From assembly GCF_001983935.1 (NCBI RefSeq), contig NZ_CP017641.1:7180001-7244000 (forward strand): a DNA stretch of 64,000 nucleotides, written 5' to 3'. Made by a program: the position numbers and the translations under genes. Positions within the stretch are counted from its first letter, which is position 1. Each line of letters begins with the position of its first letter. Source of the DNA: Fuerstiella marisgermanici. Its GTDB lineage: Bacteria > Planctomycetota > Planctomycetia > Planctomycetales > Planctomycetaceae. This document shows, one piece after another, positions 9,147 to 18,071 of this stretch. The notes under the pieces are model-generated. The model was not told where the DNA came from. It saw only the letters and a program-made list of their open reading frames with translations, and ran no database searches.

Positions 9147-10115
9147 ATGAAAAATAACCCACTTCCTCGACTTGACACAGATCAAGAAGCAAGAGCGAGT
9201 CTATTGCCGTTTTGTCGGCTTTCAAAAGGTGATGTCTGGATCGATGAGCAGAGTGGGCATCGAGTTGGTTGCTTAGATGCGGCCAATGCCGATGACATGA
9301 AAAAGCTCGTTGGTGATTCAAAAGCTTCACTTGCAGTTCATGATCCACCGTACAACCTCGTGGCGTTTGAAACGAAGTCCGTATCTGAGTTCATTGATTG
9401 GTGCAGGAAATGGGTCGAGCACTCCCATGATCACATGTTGGATGACTCATCTTTCTATGTGTGGCTTGGAGCGGATCAGAAAGATCATTTTCAACCACTG
9501 CCTCAATTCATGATGATGATGCAGGCACTCGATCGATTTAATGCCCGATCGTTGGTTACGATGCGAAACCAGCGAGGGTACGGAACACAGAAAAACTGGA
9601 TGGCGGTTCGGCAAGAGCTTCTCTATTACATCAAGGGGAATCCTGCCTTTACCGTTCAGTACACCGACATACCTAAAATCTTGCGAGGCTATTACAAGGA
9701 GGTCGATGGAAAGAAGACCGAGAACCTTGAGCGAAGCAAGTCAGATAACATCCGCCCGGGCAATGTTTGGGTTGACATACAGCAAGTGTTCTACCGAATG
9801 GAGGAGAACGTTTCAGGTTGCTTTGCACAAAAGCCGTTGAAGTCAATCGATCGAATTGTCACTACCAGTTCGCAGGAAGGCGACGTCGTGCTTGACTTCT
9901 TTGCTCACTCGGGAGCCACTCTGCTTTCAAGTGAAATGCATCAAAGAGTCTGCTACACGTGTGACATTGATCCGATCTATTGCGAGATGACCATCAGAAG
10001 ACTGGAGCACTTTAGGGCGACTGGTAGAACTGGTTGGCAGAATGACCACGCATTCGTGTCTGAGATCGATGGTGATTCAGTGGATACGCCTCCGCAAAAA
10101 GTCCTCTTTACATGA
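9147..10115 (+). CDS. DNA N4-cytosine/N6-adenine methyltransferase (beta-type order, DPPY)
   Basis: 322 aa from ATG 9147; an in-frame ATG at 9060 would add 29 residues that look unlike the family. It transfers a methyl group from SAM to an exocyclic amino group in DNA. The catalytic motif DPPY is at residues ~66-69, preceded by GHRVGCLDAAN. The SAM-binding motif comes later (VVLDFFAHSGATLLSSE, ~249-262), followed by YTCDIDPIYCEMTIRRLE. This DPPY-before-FxGxG order is that of the N6_N4_Mtase beta group. It ends 6 bp from the 3' end of the opposing putative endonuclease gene, which suggests a type II restriction-modification pair. Recognition sequence unknown. Confidence 0.85.
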   Translation: MKNNPLPRLDTDQEARASLLPFCRLSKGDVWIDEQSGHRVGCLDAANADDMKKLVGDSKASLAVHDPPYNLVAFETKSVSEFIDWCRKWVEHSHDHMLDDSSFYVWLGADQKDHFQPLPQFMMMMQALDRFNARSLVTMRNQRGYGTQKNWMAVRQELLYYIKGNPAFTVQYTDIPKILRGYYKEVDGKKTENLERSKSDNIRPGNVWVDIQQVFYRMEENVSGCFAQKPLKSIDRIVTTSSQEGDVVLDFFAHSGATLLSSEMHQRVCYTCDIDPIYCEMTIRRLEHFRATGRTGWQNDHAFVSEIDGDSVDTPPQKVLFT

Positions 10116-10121
10116 TGGGAC

Positions 10122-10661
10122 TTAAGAAAGAACATCCAAGAGCTTCTCATACGTTAGTTTTTGGTACAGGTACTTTTTTTCGTGGATGCCGATAGTCTTG
10201 TTGCTGATGTGGAATTGGCCTTCTCCGACGTTTCCTTTGTGTTGCTTGTTGGAGTAGTAAATGTCAGGTCCAATTTCGTCTGTGTCGATGTGAAATATAA
10301 CGACAACATCAGAGAAGAAAATTCCATAGTACAGCACGTCGAACTCAGTTCGCTTGACCTGTTGGATGTTGCAGTCGAACGAAACTCTCTGTCGATCAGC
10401 CCAAGCGACCAATCTTTTTTCACTGGTAGCACTCTCGATGCACTGCATGACCGTATCGGTTGTCACAAGAGTTTCGCTCTTTTTCAACGCTCGTGAAAAT
10501 TTGACCTCCACACGCTTTTCTTCGAGGTCGTCGTAGAGATCGTGGAAGAGGTTTTTCGCTTTACCCAATTTTTTCAGACGTTGAATCAACACTTCTGCGA
10601 CTGACCCAAATCGTCGAGTATGAAGTGCGTATATTCCTTCTCGTAGATCCTCACCGTCCAC
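10122..10661 (-). CDS. Putative type II restriction endonuclease (PD-(D/E)xK-like)
   Basis: 179 aa from GTG 10661; an in-frame stop lies seven codons upstream, so the start must be here or later. The segment DLYDDLEEKRVEVKFSRALK (residues 41-60) has the D-Xn-ExK layout of a PD-(D/E)xK nuclease core (D44/45, E52, K54). A second conserved-looking block is FDCNIQQVKRTEFDVLYYGI (95-114), followed by FFSDVVVIFHI, a pattern I associate with small restriction enzymes but cannot assign to a named family. It is tail-to-tail with the methyltransferase gene, 6 bp apart. Role inferred from motif and partner. Confidence 0.55.
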   Translation of the reverse strand: MDGEDLREGIYALHTRRFGSVAEVLIQRLKKLGKAKNLFHDLYDDLEEKRVEVKFSRALKKSETLVTTDTVMQCIESATSEKRLVAWADRQRVSFDCNIQQVKRTEFDVLYYGIFFSDVVVIFHIDTDEIGPDIYYSNKQHKGNVGEGQFHISNKTIGIHEKKYLYQKLTYEKLLDVLS

Positions 10662-10829
10662 TGGCGAACTCCAATCAACTCAACCAATTGAAGAAAAATA
10701 TTGAGTGAGGTTGATGGGGGCACTCATCAACGTTGAATCGGAGATTGGCCGCTGAATCCTTTAGCAGCGGGCAAATGCGATTGAAGCTGAGGATTGGGAT
10801 GGTCGTCCTGACTGAGCGTATGGGCACAA

Positions 10830-10851
10830 GTGTCGCATTCTGTGTCGCATT
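10830..10851 (+). repeat. Two direct copies of GTGTCGCATT (right end of island)
   Basis: Copies at 10830-10839 and 10842-10851, identical to three copies at 5056-5087 and 61 bp inside the right attachment repeat. Candidate arm-type integrase sites. Confidence 0.6.
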
Positions 10852-10911
10852 TCCCTTTCCGCATTCGACGCAAACTACTTGCATGTAACAAGTTAGGGAT
10901 TTTGGTGGTCG

Positions 10912-10930
10912 AGTCCGTTATCCTCCACTC
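10912..10930 (+). repeat. attR: right attachment repeat of tRNA-Ala island
   Basis: Exact copy of the 19-bp repeat at 4915-4933. Upstream of it the tRNA sequence is absent, so this is the displaced 3' end of the original tRNA-Ala gene. Confidence 0.85.
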
Positions 10931-10936
10931 AAATTC

Positions 10937-10972
10937 AAAAAGCCGCTGCTCAAGTTTAATCAGCGGCTTTTT
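10937..10972 (+). terminator. Original tRNA-Ala terminator displaced by the island
   Basis: Stem AAAAAGCCGCTG/CAGCGGCTTTTT with a 12-nt loop and a T run. It shares its core arms (AAAAGCCGC / GCGGCTTTT) with the terminator now sitting behind the tRNA at 4935-4966. Confidence 0.75.
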
Positions 10973-11464
10973 TATTGGGATTCGTGCAACGGTCACAAGT
11001 TCAATGAAATGGACGTAATACTTTGCGTTTGCCATAACCTCAGTACTTGGTTCAACTTGCTGAGTTCAATCGTCCCGTTTCTTGACACCTACACCACTCA
11101 TCCGGTGAGCAGTTGATTTCGCATACGTGTCCCCCTTCTCAGTCCCACGTGTGCACTCAAGCCAAGCCCTCCCTAGTGGCTGATGGTAGAGCCGGTGCCT
11201 GCCGCGATTCGGATTGTCCGTCAGCTTCATGAAGGATCAGGCAGCCCATGAGAAATCCCACAAACCGCCCCAACAGCTGACGTGGCGTCTTCTGCATCGG
11301 CGTCTGTGGGAATGGCGACTTATGAAAAAGACGATCAAACTAACGGTCGCAAGCGTCAGAGTCAGTAGCAACAGAGCGACGTGGACGTAGCCACTGCCAT
11401 ACGAATTAGGCCCCTGCCCAATCACGAATGTCTTACCGGCTGGGTAGATGAATCGATTCCTTGA
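10973..11464. other. Intergenic, island to WD40 remnant
   Basis: About 0.5 kb. A 62-codon frame on the - strand (11237-11425) contains one strong hydrophobic run (VALLLLTLTLATVSLIVFFIS) and could be a small membrane protein or a decayed fragment. I do not support it as a gene. No other structure noticed. Confidence 0.3.
11412..11419 (-). other. GGGCAGGG octamer, the one copy pointing away from dif
   Basis: Lacks the 5' purine present in the twelve dif-pointing copies (here the flanking base is T). Confidence 0.3.
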
Positions 11465-11884
11465 CTATCGAGAGACTACCGGCTTCAGCCGGGTGAGATC
11501 CCACAACCTGATGGGCTCACCCTGCGTTGTGGAACCCCATGCCAGCCACTTGCCATTGGGGCTAAAGAATGCCTGACTCGCATGGGTTTCGACTTCCTGT
11601 CGATCGATGTCCTTTCCGGATTTGATGTCATGTAGTGTGATTGTTTTCCGCTGACGCATGGCAATCAGAGATCCATCCGGGCTGAACGTCGCCCAGTTCG
11701 ATGCGTCCTCGAAAGTCGTCGTCGCGACCTGTGACCTGACGTCCCACAGGACGACTCGACCGTCATCTGCGACAGCCAGTGTTTTGCCATCAGGGCTGAA
11801 ACAGAGGGTATGGATTGAATAGCGATGTTCCAGCGTTCCAATTTCTTTCCCGGATTCCATGTTCCAGAGTTTGACATCGGCCAT
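11465..11884 (-). pseudogene. WD40-repeat protein fragment, 5' part lost at the IS boundary
   Basis: The last ~139 codons of a beta-propeller protein, with repeats visible as VKLWNMESGKEI, FSPDGKTLAVADDGRVVLWD, ATFSPDGSLIAMRQ and FFSPNGKWLAW..IRLWDLTRLKP. A complete propeller needs about seven repeats; only three to four remain. The frame runs straight into the terminal repeat of the ISL3-like element at 11891, and no matching 5' half is found on the far side of that element. An ATG at 11884 could allow translation of the stub, but I treat it as broken. Confidence 0.75.
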
Positions 11885-11890
11885 TTGTGT

Positions 11891-13185
11891 GGTCCATCCG
11901 GGATTATTGTGGGTAGAGGTCGAGTCCTCCGCAGTAGAAGAGGATGGCGGTTTTGAAGTTGTCGCGGTTTCGGTATCCGCCGACTCTTCGTTTGATGGCC
12001 ATGATTTTGCTGTTCATTCCTTCGGCGACGGCGTTTGTGATTCCGTGAGTGCAGTAGCTCACCACATTGGCTAAGCGTTCTTTGATCGTGCGAGCGACTT
12101 TCTTCATTGGCTCCAGCTTTGTGTGGATGACTCGCTTGTACCAGTCATTGAAGAACGTCGTGGCCTCTGCCGGAGTGTCATGAACCCAGAGGTCTCGCAG
12201 CATCTCCTTGTAGGCCCACGCTTTGCCCGTGAGTAACTCTGCCTTCCATGCGGCATCAAAGCGTTCCTGCTGTTTTTCGCTGAGATTCTCCTGGCCTGAA
12301 AGCCACAGATACCGAGTTCCCGTCAATCGATCATCGCCTTCGGCGCGAAGCTTCTTCTGCTCCGACCGACGGACCTTGTCGACGGCTTCGGTTGCCAGCT
12401 TCATGATGTGAAAGCGGTCGTGCACAATCTTCTGTTCGGCCAATGCAATGTTGCCTTTGGTGCTCTTGACGTATGCGGCACTCATGTCCATCGCAACCGC
12501 CTCCACAGACTGCTTTTCACTGTCGGAAAGCTGATCGAAACAGGCATCAGCGGCTGCCGTGTCATGACCATCGGAAATCGCTTCGACAGTGCTCTTGTCC
12601 AAGTCATAGATCAGCGTGACGTAGTTGTGTCGTTTTCGAAAGGCTTTCTCGTCGATGCCGATTCGAGGGAGGTTCTTCGATTGTTTGCGATCCTTCCCGC
12701 GAGCCACCGCCTTCTGCAGAATGTGCCACGATTCATCCCATGAGATCCCCAGAATGCTGCACGCCCCTTTCACGGTTTGTGTGGCCAGAAGAACGTCGAT
12801 GGCGAAGCGTTCAAAGAACAATGAGAAGCGGCTGTTCTTTTCCGCCCAGGGAAGCCTGATCTGTTTGACGCCATGATCCGGGCACTTCACGCGAGGCGTG
12901 CGGGCATGAAGGATGGTCGCAAATTGCATCGTGTCCAGATGCCGCCATTGGCGAGACTTCGTGTGGTCATAGCACGGCAGCTGCCTGTCGCAATCCGGAC
13001 AGCAAAAAGTTTCGCCCTCGCCATGTTCGACGAAAACGTCGACCTGTTGAGCTTCCATATCCAGCTGAACGTCCGCCACAAACCACGGCCCCGTCAGTCC
13101 CAAAATCTGTTCGTAAAAGTCTGTTCCCTGCATCCCGCGAAAACTAACGAATTAACGCCTCACCCACAAAGAACCCGGATGGACC
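11891..13185 (-). mobile_element. ISL3-family insertion sequence (1295 bp)
   Basis: Terminal inverted repeats of 24 bp at 11891-11914 and 13162-13185 match at 21 positions; the outer 12 bp (GGTCCATCCGGG) and inner GTGGGT are identical. One transposase gene fills the element. Flanking octamers differ (ATTTGTGT left, TTTCTTGC right), so the expected 8-bp target duplication is absent. This points to a later deletion or recombination next to the element. Confidence 0.9.
11904..13133 (-). CDS. ISL3-family transposase
   Basis: 409 aa, full length for the family. The N-terminal zinc-finger-like segment is FCCPDCDRQLPCYDHTKSR (residues ~43-61). A helix-turn-helix region follows (VKGACSILGISWDESWHILQ). 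The DDE catalytic residues fit IGIDEKAF (first Asp), VAMDMSAAYV (second Asp) and NAVAEGMNSKIMAIKRR (Glu), all hallmark blocks of ISL3/DDE_Tnp_ISL3. The stop codon lies inside the left terminal repeat. No frameshift is seen, so it is probably active or recently active. Confidence 0.95.
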   Translation of the reverse strand: MQGTDFYEQILGLTGPWFVADVQLDMEAQQVDVFVEHGEGETFCCPDCDRQLPCYDHTKSRQWRHLDTMQFATILHARTPRVKCPDHGVKQIRLPWAEKNSRFSLFFERFAIDVLLATQTVKGACSILGISWDESWHILQKAVARGKDRKQSKNLPRIGIDEKAFRKRHNYVTLIYDLDKSTVEAISDGHDTAAADACFDQLSDSEKQSVEAVAMDMSAAYVKSTKGNIALAEQKIVHDRFHIMKLATEAVDKVRRSEQKKLRAEGDDRLTGTRYLWLSGQENLSEKQQERFDAAWKAELLTGKAWAYKEMLRDLWVHDTPAEATTFFNDWYKRVIHTKLEPMKKVARTIKERLANVVSYCTHGITNAVAEGMNSKIMAIKRRVGGYRNRDNFKTAILFYCGGLDLYPQ

Positions 13186-13205
13186 TTTCTTGCTGACGAC
13201 ATGCC

Positions 13206-13665
13206 ATGCGCACGGTTGCGGTTTTCTTCCTGGTGTTGATTCCTGGCGCGTTGGTGGGTTTGCTGCCGCAGGCCGCTGAGTGTGGCTAAGCCGATTCGTT
13301 TGTTGATTGATCTCGACGAACAACGTCCGCTTTCGCAGGACCTGCTCGGCGCGAACAATGAGTGCGTTTTTCGGTCGGTATGTTTCGGCGACACGGCGTG
13401 CGCTGAGAAGTACACGGCTGCTGGTCGGCCGGTCTTTCGCTTTCCTGGCGGGACCGGATCAAACTTCTACAACTCATTCACCGGCTTCTTTGACGAAGAC
13501 TCTCCGTCGACGCGCGACTACGGCGGGCACAACGAACGCATTGCCCAGTTCACCGATGGTGCAGGGCGGGTTCCTGACGAATACCTGAAGTGGGGCAAGA
13601 AGCACGATGTATCGTACAGCCTGGTTTTGAACGTTTGCACGCAGACTTCCGCAAACAATGCAGGT
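13206..13665 (+). pseudogene. Remnant of a secreted glycoside-hydrolase-like protein
   Basis: A signal peptide (MRTVAVFFLVLIPGALVGLL) starts at 13206 but hits TAA after 27 codons. The body continues in another frame from about 13282 (RLLIDLDEQRPLSQDLLGAN; GRPVFRFPGGTGSNFYNS; DYGGHNERIAQF; YSLVLNVCTQT). The GGT-SNFYN and NVCTQT blocks resemble the N-terminal part of arabinofuranosidase-like glycosidases. Similarity stops near 13665, where the 3' end of the opposing SWIM gene begins. So it is both frameshifted and 3'-truncated. Family call is tentative. Confidence 0.6.
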
Positions 13666-13675
13666 CACCACGCCG

Positions 13676-15835
13676 TCATTTGTTGCGGCGTTTGCTCACG
13701 ATGGGTTGGCCGCCGAGGCTGTGAAGTAATTCGACAAGGCGGCGTTTGCGATGGTGGCGGTCGTGAAAGGTCGAAAGAATGACGTCAAATTCGTGCTCGC
13801 GTTTTTGTGACTTCAGCACCTTGCGAGCCTTCTTTAGAAATGAGACTGACTGCGGGTACAGCTTCGTATTCGTTTCTGCCGCCAGTCGATCGGCTTCCGT
13901 GCAGTACAACTCAACGGCACGGTCGGGATGAGTCGACGAGACGGCATCGGCGACTTCCGTTTCAATACGGGCGTGTCGAAAGCGATTCTGCGAGGCCGAT
14001 GCCTGCCATTGGTCGTACCATCGCAGAACGGATTCCGGGTCGCGCTGCTGAATCGATAGTCGGATGAGCACGTCGAAATGTGGACTCGGTCCTCCCGCAT
14101 GACCGAGACCCGGGCGTGGACTGCTGCCGTTCACGCAGGGCGGGGCAGGGAACGGCCAGCGATCGCTGCGAGGCACTGCTTTCTTCTTTGTCGTTTTCGC
14201 CCGCGATTTCGAGGCCTTCGAAAACGCTGGTAGTTTTCCCGTTTCCAGAAAGTGCATCGCGACCGTTTTCGTCGCAGCTTCGCACTTCGCCTTCTTCGCA
14301 ACCTTCAGCAAATCCTGAAATGACGCCACACCGGGACGGGAGACGAAGCGTTCCGCAGCGATCGCGACAGCGACGGAGTAATCTTTACTCTTAGCCGCAA
14401 TCGTCGCCAGTGCATCCTGCAGACAGTTGGTCAGTCCGGCGTACATGGGATCGGTGTTCGCCAGTCCCTGTGTAGCCAGTTCTTTCGCTTCGTCATATCG
14501 CTTCAAATCGATCAGACGGTCGACGGCACGTTGCCAGGTGCCCGCCTTTTTGGCTTCCTTAATACAGAAGTCGGTTGCCGCAGTTTTGTCGCCGGCGGCC
14601 TCCAGTGATTCAATGATCCAGCCGGACAATCTCTCCCGACGGTAGGATTTCATGAATTTAGCAGTCGACCGATCTTCCTCGCTGGCCGGCAGAGAAGCCA
14701 GGCGAGATTTCAGTTTCTCCGCGACATCCGCCCACACTGACCTGGGGTAGCGTTGGTCAAGTACATTGCCTAACGATTGGCACAGGTCGAAGTCATCCTT
14801 CAGGAAGGAATCGTATACGAACAGAATTTTGTCCACGTCCGTCAGCGAGCACGGCCCGATCGCTTCGGCGACAATCGAAAGCGTTGAGATAATCTCTCCC
14901 GCTGTTTCGCCCTGGTCATGCGATTGCTCAACCTGCTGCAATCCACATTGGATGAGTTCGCGGCCAAGCTCGATCACGGCATCGAACTGTTCGGCATCGA
15001 CCAACAATCGAAGCTGGGACCGTAAACGCGAGTAGTCGGGCAGACTGCCGTGCCCCTCCCATGAGTTGTACCAGGCTTCCACCGACGTGACCGATCGAAG
15101 TTCCTTCCGAGCTTCACGAATCATCGCCGCATGATCGCCCGTCTCCAGCATAATGCGGTCCACATACGACTGCCTAAGCTTCGCGTCGCTGCGACAGACC
15201 TGCATGACAATGCTGACCAGATCGTCTTCGCTCTTCGCCGACAGGAAGCCAACGATGTCCGCGTCTGTAACCCTGCGTGCGGAGCGCACCGACCTCCAAG
15301 TTGACTTTTTCTTTCGTGAACGATTTTTACCAGCCGCTGATTTGCTGCTGTTGCTCGTCGCCGAAACGTCAACGGCGACAGAATGTGTTTCCTCGAAATC
15401 CTCGTCGTCGAAGTCGTCTTCCGAGGTCCCGTCATCCCATCCGTTTTTAATCAGCGTCAGCCGTGGATCATCGCCATCGGTTTTCGGAACGTCCGTGCTG
15501 TTTTCGATCGCGTTCAGGAACTCCAGAATCACGGCCACGCCATGCTTGCAGCGATGCCCAACGGGACACGAACAGGTCGCCTCAAGACGTTTGCTCAGTT
15601 CACGACTTCGCCCAACCACTGAAACACGAGTCGCGTATCGATGCGTCCCTACGACCTCAGCCAACAACCCGCCATCGGGAAGCAGGTTCAAATTACTGAC
15701 AGCACCCCGGCGCTGATACGACCGGCCGCGTTCAAGGCTGCGGGAATCAGTCCACTGCGAAAGATCGTCCCATGTCAATTTCTCCCACGGAAATGACTGA
15801 GCCGCAACCTTTGCTGATTTGCTCTTCTTCTTCAC
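13676..15835 (-). CDS. SWIM zinc-finger domain protein
   Basis: 719 aa. The SWIM motif is at residues 88-98 (CSCPVGHRCKH; CxC, five residues, CxH), preceded by a beta-rich region (SYQRRGAVSNLNLLPDGGLL). An acidic, Ser-rich linker follows (GDDP..EDDFDDEDFEE, then a KNRSRKKKS basic patch). The remainder is helical, probably TPR/HEAT-like, with repeated pairs such as AVIELGRELIQCGLQQ and EAKELATQGLANTDPM. It probably binds DNA or protein; SWIM proteins often accompany SWI/SNF helicases, but none lies next to it here. The frame is intact despite broken genes on both sides. Confidence 0.8.
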   Translation of the reverse strand: MKKKSKSAKVAAQSFPWEKLTWDDLSQWTDSRSLERGRSYQRRGAVSNLNLLPDGGLLAEVVGTHRYATRVSVVGRSRELSKRLEATCSCPVGHRCKHGVAVILEFLNAIENSTDVPKTDGDDPRLTLIKNGWDDGTSEDDFDDEDFEETHSVAVDVSATSNSSKSAAGKNRSRKKKSTWRSVRSARRVTDADIVGFLSAKSEDDLVSIVMQVCRSDAKLRQSYVDRIMLETGDHAAMIREARKELRSVTSVEAWYNSWEGHGSLPDYSRLRSQLRLLVDAEQFDAVIELGRELIQCGLQQVEQSHDQGETAGEIISTLSIVAEAIGPCSLTDVDKILFVYDSFLKDDFDLCQSLGNVLDQRYPRSVWADVAEKLKSRLASLPASEEDRSTAKFMKSYRRERLSGWIIESLEAAGDKTAATDFCIKEAKKAGTWQRAVDRLIDLKRYDEAKELATQGLANTDPMYAGLTNCLQDALATIAAKSKDYSVAVAIAAERFVSRPGVASFQDLLKVAKKAKCEAATKTVAMHFLETGKLPAFSKASKSRAKTTKKKAVPRSDRWPFPAPPCVNGSSPRPGLGHAGGPSPHFDVLIRLSIQQRDPESVLRWYDQWQASASQNRFRHARIETEVADAVSSTHPDRAVELYCTEADRLAAETNTKLYPQSVSFLKKARKVLKSQKREHEFDVILSTFHDRHHRKRRLVELLHSLGGQPIVSKRRNK
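14143..14150 (+). other. KOPS-like octamer GGGCAGGG pointing to dif
   Basis: Purine-preceded copy on the + strand, left of dif; see the polarity finding. Confidence 0.55.
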
Positions 15836-16085
15836 TGTTCGGCCCGTTTTTTACTTCCACGATCAACCACATCGATTTCAGATCCTGCAAGTTTACCTCA
15901 ACCGAACGCGATGAGAAATCAACCGGCCGGACGGCACCGACTTTAGGGGCGCGTTAGCGCCACTCGCCGAAAACGTCCGAATGGGAAAATGTCTGTCGAG
16001 GCGAAGTGAAGACCAGTCGCGATCGCGGCGCTGACTCACGAGCTGTTTGCTACGTAAGCAGCCGGGGCAATTCGCGGCTGAACAA

Positions 16086-18071
16086 CTACCGCGCACGACG
16101 GCCACGTCCGTTTTTCGGATCGGGTTCTCCCCAGTAGCCGCCGATGATGTGAGGGAACTTGCCTGGCGTGACGTGGTAGTGTGGGCCTCGGTCTTTGTCC
16201 TCATGCAGATTGAAAGCGTTAAGCGGGTTCTGCTTGTCGTCTTTGGCCAGCAAACCATCAGCTTCGTATGGTCCGTAGACTGGTAAGCCGTCGAACGCAA
16301 ATCCGATCACCGACGAATGCATTTCGCCTTCGTCACTCCACGGCGTCTTCACACAAACCGGATACTTGTGATAGTGATACGCACTCTGCGGACTCGGGTG
16401 GCCACAGCAACGATCCAACCGCCAGACGGCATCTGTTTCGAAGATGTGGTCAAACGGGTTGAAGAAGATCACTCCGTTGGTCGCAACTCCGATTGGTCCC
16501 ATCGGCAAAGCGCCGTTGGAATTCTTTGCGTCCATCGCGATTGGATCGGCCGCAAGCTGAGGTTCTTTGGGCAGGTACCAGGTGTTCGCCTTCTCCTGAA
16601 TGTAAGACGGATTCCCGTCCAGCATGCGCCACTTGTCGGGGAAGGTGGCGGTCGGATGATTCGGCAGATTGCGACTTTGCATCACGATGTGATCTTTGGT
16701 TACCGTGATAACGACCGCGTCAGGCTTGTACTCATCCTTCTCAACGATGTCGCCCGCAAGGTTCTTGTAGCCGGCTCGCAACCATGACGACATGTTGCCC
16801 GCAAAAGGTGCTTCAAAGCGATCTGACTTGTACAGCAACTGATCGCAATTGGTGTAGTCGAATTGCCGAGGAAGTTTCTTCGAACCGCCTTGCGGATCGA
16901 AGTACCAGCGGCCACCGAGCGCGACGAGTGTATTCGGGTCAGGCTGGGGAAACTGTCGATGTGCATTGACGGGGGCTTTGTATTCGGCGGGGACAGGAAT
17001 CGGGGACAGGTTCATTGAATTGACCCAGAACTCGGACTGCTTGCCTTCACCGATTCCATCCGCAAACCCCACGCTCAGTTTCACGGAATCGATCTCAGCG
17101 AAAGGAGTTCGAAAGTCCATTGCGTAAGTGCGCCACGTTGCACGTCCAAGACTCTCATTCGTGCCGTCATCTTTGAAGTCATTGCGCTCGCGAACGATCT
17201 GCGAGAAGATCCGAGTCTTGATGAAATCCAGTGAACCGTTTTGCCCCTTCTGCAAGAATTCGACTTTCAAATACAAGTTGTCTTTGTCGACTGCGAAACC
17301 ATCTTGAGCCAACCCGAGAACGTCGAAACGGTACCAGCGGTTTTGTGGAGTGATGTCGTTGCTGACAATGGAAGCTTCACCGGCCAGTTGTTTGTCGCCG
17401 TCGTGATCATCGGCCGACATTAACCGAATTCCTTTGCCGTTGGATTCGGTCAGCCGGTTTCCCAGAACGCCGTAGGCAACATCCCCCTGGAGCTCTGCAC
17501 CGGCCAACAAGGAGCCTTCCAAGACGACGGTGTCAGCAGCGGACCTCGTCAAGAGTTTCGGCGGACTCGGTTTACTGTCGAAAGTCCTGGCGACTTCCGC
17601 CACGGGCGTTGAAGGTTGGTCGCGTGCAACTTTCTGTTTGTATTTCGTCAGTGCGTCGACCAATGCAGTAGCGACCTGGCTGCGACTATCGGCGAGGTCA
17701 TGCTGTTCGCTGGGGTCGGCGATAATGTCGTAGAGTTCGATTCCAGTGGCGGATTCGATCAGTTTCCAGTTGTCCTGAAAGATCGCGAATTCTTCCTCGG
17801 CAATCACTACGCGGCGAGTTTCAGCTTCACCGCGGATAAGATTCGGCCACAAGTTCTGGCCATCGAGCGGCTTGGTGGCCTTGAGTGGCACGCCAGTCGC
17901 TGCGGCCAAGGTCGGCAGGAGGTCATGGATCGCGACCATCTGATAGGATTCTGTTCCTGGCTTAATAACGCCGGGAGCGTAGATAACGCACGGGACTCGG
18001 ATCGCACCGTCATAAACCTGCCGCTTTTGTCCTCGCAGCGGCGCGTTGGTACCTACGCGAGCCGCACCGTT
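16086..18071 (-). pseudogene. Sulfatase-YHYH fusion gene, 5' (catalytic) part deleted
   Basis: The open frame encodes the end of a type I sulfatase ([20 protein letters not shown], then HDLLPTLAAATG and DGQNLWPNL), a ~200-residue beta-rich module with GRATWRTYAMDFRTPF, and a C-terminal YHYH domain (RLDRCCGHPSPQSAYHYHKY; GFAFDGLPVYGPYEADG; HYHVTPGKFPHIIGGYWGE). The sulfatase N-terminus with the formylglycine motif is missing: homology ends at ~18071, where a kinase remnant begins on the other strand. An ATG at 17939 could start a 617-aa product without sulfatase activity, possibly leaving a secretion-less YHYH protein. Confidence 0.75.

Larger units (their letters stand above)
4934..10930. mobile_element. 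~6.0-kb integrated island at tRNA-Ala(GGC) carrying a methyltransferase/putative endonuclease pair
   Basis: Bounded by the 19-bp direct repeat (4915-4933, 10912-10930) with the integrase gene next to the tRNA. The DNA is visibly AT-richer than its flanks. Contents in order: tyrosine integrase, a small unknown ORF, a small opposing ORF with a palindromic start region, ~0.8 kb without clear genes, serine recombinase, DNA methyltransferase, and a convergent putative endonuclease. Copies of GTGTCGCATT lie just inside both ends (three left, two right) and are candidate integrase arm sites. No conjugation, replication or phage structural genes are present, so it is a small non-autonomous or satellite-like island. 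Confidence 0.85.
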
